A stretch of DNA of 64,000 nucleotides from Pictodentalium vernedei (lineage: Eukaryota > Mollusca > Scaphopoda > Dentaliida > Dentaliidae), in assembly GCA_031216915.1 (NCBI GenBank), contig CM062297.1, positions 363,271,704 to 363,335,703 on the forward strand, read 5' to 3'. A model generated the notes under the pieces. That model was not told where the DNA came from, did no database searches, and worked only from the letters and a program-made list of their open reading frames with translations. Positions 60,939 through 64,000 of this stretch are shown piece by piece. The position numbers were made by a program, and so were the translations under genes. Position 1 is the first letter of the stretch; each line of letters begins with the position of its first letter.

Positions 60939-61162
60939 TAATGGGATTTCTGAGTAAAGATAGGAAAATTCTGATTTCAGTATGGCTCATAGAAGAAAAT
61001 TAATCCTGTTAAAATACCCAATTTTGAAGCGCCTTTGAAGAAAATTTGTTCTGGAAAATAGTGAGTCTCCCTCTGAAATAGTGAGACTTTGCATGTCTGC
61101 CAAATGCATCTGATAATTTTATTTTTTAGTTCCTATGAAAATTAGCTCCAACATGATTAATA

Positions 61163-61206
61163 CAGTGGAGCCCACTTAATTGTAAAACTAGATCTCTTAA
61201 CTGGTT
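61163..61206. mobile_element. TA-a MITE left-end fragment
   Basis: TACAGTGGAGCCCACTTAATTG then 'GATCTCTTAACTGG'. It is cut by the array that follows; TA-a sequence resumes at about 62301. Confidence 0.7.
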
Positions 61207-62110
61207 AAGTGCAAGAAGCCACTATGAGAGCTTTCAAAAACTAGAGGTAGCCACAAGGGGTGGCAAATTCCCCCGAAAAATCACCCTGAAACAGTAGCCT
61301 TGGTAATATACTACATTACATTAACACAGCCGCTGTTGGTATTATTTACTCAAATAATACAGATAAGATTAATTGTATTTGATGACATATCAAGTTTGGT
61401 TTCAATCGGGACCGATAAAATTTTAAGTTCAAGGTCACCATGACCTCGACTTCTGGCACAATGACCTAAAAATATGTAGGTTTTTTCCTCTCATCATGCC
61501 CAACCCACATGCCAAGTTGGGTTTTGATTGGGAATGCATAATTTCAATAATTATGAGAGTCGTAACCAGCTCACTGTGACCTTGATCTTTGGCATAATGG
61601 CCTAAACAATAAATAGGGTTCTTCCTTTCATCATGCACAACCCATAAGCCAAGTTTAGTATCGTTTGGACAAGCAAAATTTCAGTTAGAGACACCACCTC
61701 TGGTAAATATTTAAGTTCAAGGTCACTGTGACCTTGACCTTTAGCACAATGACCTCACAATGTATAGGCTTCTTCCTCTCATCATGCCTAACCCACATGC
61801 CAAGCTGGGTTTCAGTTGACCATGTGGAACTTTAATTACAGAGCGAAAACCAACACTGATAAAAATTGAAGTTCAAAGTCACTGTGACCTGGACCTTTGG
61901 CACAATGATCCCAAAATGAATAGCATTCTTACCCTCATCATGACTAACCCACATGCCAAGCTTGGCTTCAGTTGGCCAAGCAGAATTTTAGTTAAAGAGT
62001 GGAAACCAACTCCGTCTACAGATGGATGGATAGATGGATGGACAGATGGACAGACAGTGCCATGGCTATATCCCCCTCAAAAAAATTTTGGGGGATAAAA
62101 ATGAGGGTAT
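61207..62110. repeat. ~150-bp tandem array with AGGTCA inverted pairs
   Basis: Four or five units with 'AAGTTCAAGGTCACTGTGACC', 'GGCACAATGACCT', 'TTCCTCTCATCATGCC', 'AACCCACATGCCAAGTTGGG'. It ends with a GGATGGATAGATGGATGGACAG run and 'CCCCCTCAAAAAAATTTTGGGGG' hairpin. The inverted AGGTCA half-sites lie at 61432-61446, about 61570-61584, 61720-61734 and 61876-61890. Confidence 0.9.
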
Positions 62111-62114
62111 CAGA

Positions 62115-62300
62115 GCACAAGCCAACATTTTCCGTGCTAATATTTAATATTCAGTCAAATGCAAATAATATTTTGTTGATATAAATTTGTTTTATCACAG
62201 GTTATTGAAGAGTGCCAGTGGGCACTCTTCAATAATTTATAATAAAACAAATTTTGATGAACAAATTCAGACCATCAAAAATAATATAGCCCTCAATCAG
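62115..62300. mobile_element. TTAA-f MITE, left end eroded
   Basis: Hairpin TTATTGAAGAGTGCC AGTG GGCACTCTTCAATAA (about 62203-62236), mismatch-free; right end 'AATATAGCCCTCAATCAG' then TTAA (62301-62304). Matches 39717-39999. Confidence 0.8.
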
Positions 62301-62398
62301 TTAATTGAATAACTACATAATATTAACTGAATATAACTTCCAAATACAAAACCATGAGCTCTGTCAAACAAGATATAATAGAATAAATGCTTGTATAC
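62301..62398. mobile_element. TA-a MITE internal fragment
   Basis: 'TTAATTGAATAACTACATAATATTAACTG', 'AACTTCCAAATACAAAACCATGAGC', 'TCTGTCAAACAAGATATAATAGAATAAATGC' (one hairpin arm). Confidence 0.75.
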
Positions 62399-63036
62399 AA
62401 AAATGCACTTTTCTTTTTTCTTGTATGTGAGAGATTTGTTTATGAAAGTCGTTCATTAAAAATAGGTTAATGGACAATCACAGAACTGAAGATTTTACTT
62501 GAAGATCAGTTTCTTTTTAGAGAAATGTGTTATCTCAAAATATGAAAATAAACATCATGAATGCATCATATTTTGAATGCCTTGGCTCAATATTTGACAG
62601 CAAATATACCATTAATTCTTCATAAATCTTGTTAAAGAATTTGGAATTAATTGTTTTGTCCGAGTAACATATTTATTCTGCATAGTTCCTTACATGTTTA
62701 TCAAATGATGCAATCTACTTAATGTTCTGTGCTCAGTTGGGCTGTCTCTCATCTATCTTAATAGAATTTGATGCCATATTTCAACTATCAGCTCTGGGGT
62801 TTTTGAGTCTAAAAATAATCTTAAAAACTGGAATGTATGATAAAAAATTGTCCATGTATTTATCATTAATAGGCAGTAGGTACAAAGTACTAAACAGATC
62901 AATTAGTACACAAAACATGAAGAATAACCAAGGGTGCCAGAAGCGTCCAAAGTCAAGGGGCTTGGCACTTGACTCTGGGTGGAGTTCAGACTAGGAGTTT
63001 ACAACATATCATAAACTATAATGGGATACTCAAAAG
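62399..63036. other. No gene seen
   Basis: AT-rich, unassigned. The 90-codon frame 62722-62994 lacks splice or domain support. Confidence 0.35.
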
Positions 63037-63038
63037 TA

Positions 63039-63421
63039 CAGTGGAGCCCACTTAATTGGATATCTCTTAACTGAATAACCCTGTTAATTGAATATAATTT
63101 CCCAACACAAAACCATTTACCATACCTCCAGTACAAATTTGACCTGTTAATTGAATACAGGTTATAGAGTAAACTCCTGTTAATTGAATAAAAAATCTTG
63201 TAACCTGTCAAGAAATTCGACTTCCCCAGTTTTCCTTGTTTATAGACCTATTTGGCCTCAGTACACCCAATACAGGCATTTAATCTATTATTATTATTTA
63301 ATAAATGTTAAGTTTATCTCAAGAATACAGGAAAGTGACACAATACCTGTTAATTGAATACTCAAATTAAATGAATAATTTTCATTGCCAAAGTGGCTAT
63401 TCAATTAATAGGATTCCACTG
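63039..63421. mobile_element. TA-a MITE, hairpin lost
   Basis: Left end CAGTGGAGCCCACTTAATTGG with TA; interior blocks as in 11520-12349. The central hairpin is replaced by ATTATTATTT. Right end (complement) CAGTGGAATCCTATTAATTG. Confidence 0.9.
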
Positions 63422-63486
63422 CATTAGAACTCCCCTCTTGGTTTGTTGATTATTCAACCTACCTCCACCATCCACAATTATACCTG

Positions 63487-63538
63487 ATCACCCCCTTCCC
63501 CCTCCCCCACCCCCTCCCCCTACCCCTCCCTCCCCCCG
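63487..63538. repeat. C-rich tract
   Basis: CCCCCTTCCCCCTCCCCCACC-type sequence; the minus strand has G4 potential. Confidence 0.9.
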
Positions 63539-63547
63539 GTGCAGGGG

Positions 63548-63937
63548 CATTGCGGTGACCAGTTCTTGTCAGATCAACAAAGTAAAGCAACGTCCAGCCC
63601 GGTTCGTCCTTGGATGGGTGACCATCTGAGCGACTGATTCGGGCTCCCACGTTATGTCCTTGGGCAAGGTATTTAACCCTGATTATCCACATGGGGGCCT
63701 GATGACGCCATGTACTAAAGCATACTGCACATCGATGGTGCGCATGTCTTCAACCAATCTAACCGTGCCTGTGCTGCAGTGCGGAGTTACGATGTTGGGG
63801 AGCTGGCAACTGCTTGTCATTACTTGGTGGTTCTCTTCGGGTACTCCGGATTCCTCCACCTGTAAACCTGTCACGGTCTTGATTAGCCATTGTGCATTAG
63901 TATGTGATCTTAAACACCAATAAATAAATAATAAATA
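63548..63937 (+). mobile_element. SINE with 5S rRNA-like head and tail A
   Basis: Head: GCGGTGACCAGTTCTTGTCAG, 'GATCAACAAAGTAAAGCAACG', 'CCCGGTTCGTCCTTGGATGGG', 'TGACCATCTGAGCGAC' (diverged 5S). Body full. Tail A: 'GATTAGCCATTGTGCATTAG', 'GTGATCTTAAACACCAATAAATAA'. The only 5S + tail A copy in the window. Confidence 0.92.
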
Positions 63938-64000
63938 AATACCCCCTCCCCTCCCATTGGTACATGTAAAGTACATTAGAAATGAATAAATGAATACTTG

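Overview
The window is AT-rich animal DNA that is almost entirely transposon-derived. No operon, CRISPR array or bacterial feature is present. The likely source is a marine invertebrate, probably a lophotrochozoan such as a mollusc. I base this on the ~165-bp-unit composite repeat ending in 'GAAGAGTGATAAG ... GGTGAGCTAA', on GTCC/GGAC-rich repeat tails, and on a tRNA-derived SINE with a core of a type I recall from many aquatic animals. That assignment comes from memory and is weak.

Host genes: only one exon is well supported (35561-35694, minus strand, with an ideal acceptor and donor), so much of the window may be intron or intergenic DNA of that gene. A second, weak exon candidate is at 22027-22117 (plus). 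No tRNA or rRNA gene is present; the tRNA-like and 5S-like stretches are SINE heads.

Largest element: 25910-32407 is a nearly whole DIRS-type tyrosine-recombinase retrotransposon on the minus strand. It has near-identical inverted terminal repeats, an internal complementary region, a Gag-like ORF, reverse transcriptase/RNase H/methyltransferase domains and a tyrosine recombinase. It is much richer in GC and CpG than its surroundings, so it is young. About one break is visible.

SINEs: about 17 copies share one body. They combine three kinds of Pol III head (tRNA-like head 1, tRNA-like head 2, 5S rRNA-like) with two 3' tails. Tail A reads ...ATTGTGCA(G)AAATATGTGACCTTAAACACCAATAAATA in sense. 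Tail B reads ...GACACGAGGTGACC(C)TGGCTGTCAAAAGTGTTGTTAAACCCCAATAAATA. All four tRNA1/5S x A/B combinations occur here. A second short element without a Pol III head carries the same tail A.

DNA-transposon MITEs fill most other space. I use these labels. TTAA-flanked: TTAA-a (CCCTTTACCCAAC), TTAA-b (CTGGTAGAGTGCT), TTAA-c (CCCTCTGCACTCTGATG), TTAA-d (CTCCTTGCATGCTGC), TTAA-e (CYCTTTSAAYWC) and TTAA-f (CTRRTTGAGKG). TA-flanked: TA-a (CAGTGGARCCC, pogo-like), TA-b (CAGTNGCCRYGGACTGGTT), TA-c (CAGTRCGTGGAGAGTG) and TA-d (CAGTARAACCTG). hAT-like: hAT-a (CAAGCCTGAAAATAAGC), hAT-b (TAGGGACCTGCGAA), hAT-c (CAGRCCTGGC) and hAT-d (CAGGGTTC). Many contain near-perfect hairpins, and some hairpin cores recur in families with different ends.

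Layout: 1-1.2 kb composite-repeat array; 1.2-13 kb nested MITEs and SINEs; 13.7-14.3 kb LINE reverse-transcriptase relic; 14.7-25.5 kb MITEs, SINEs and a 131-bp tandem repeat; 25.9-32.4 kb DIRS; 32.7-41 kb SINEs, MITEs and the host exon; 41.6-44.5 kb composite element with the long array; 45-54 kb SINEs and a 921-bp hAT-like insertion; 54.7-56 kb 160-bp array; 56-64 kb MITEs, SINEs and a 150-bp array rich in AGGTCA palindromes.
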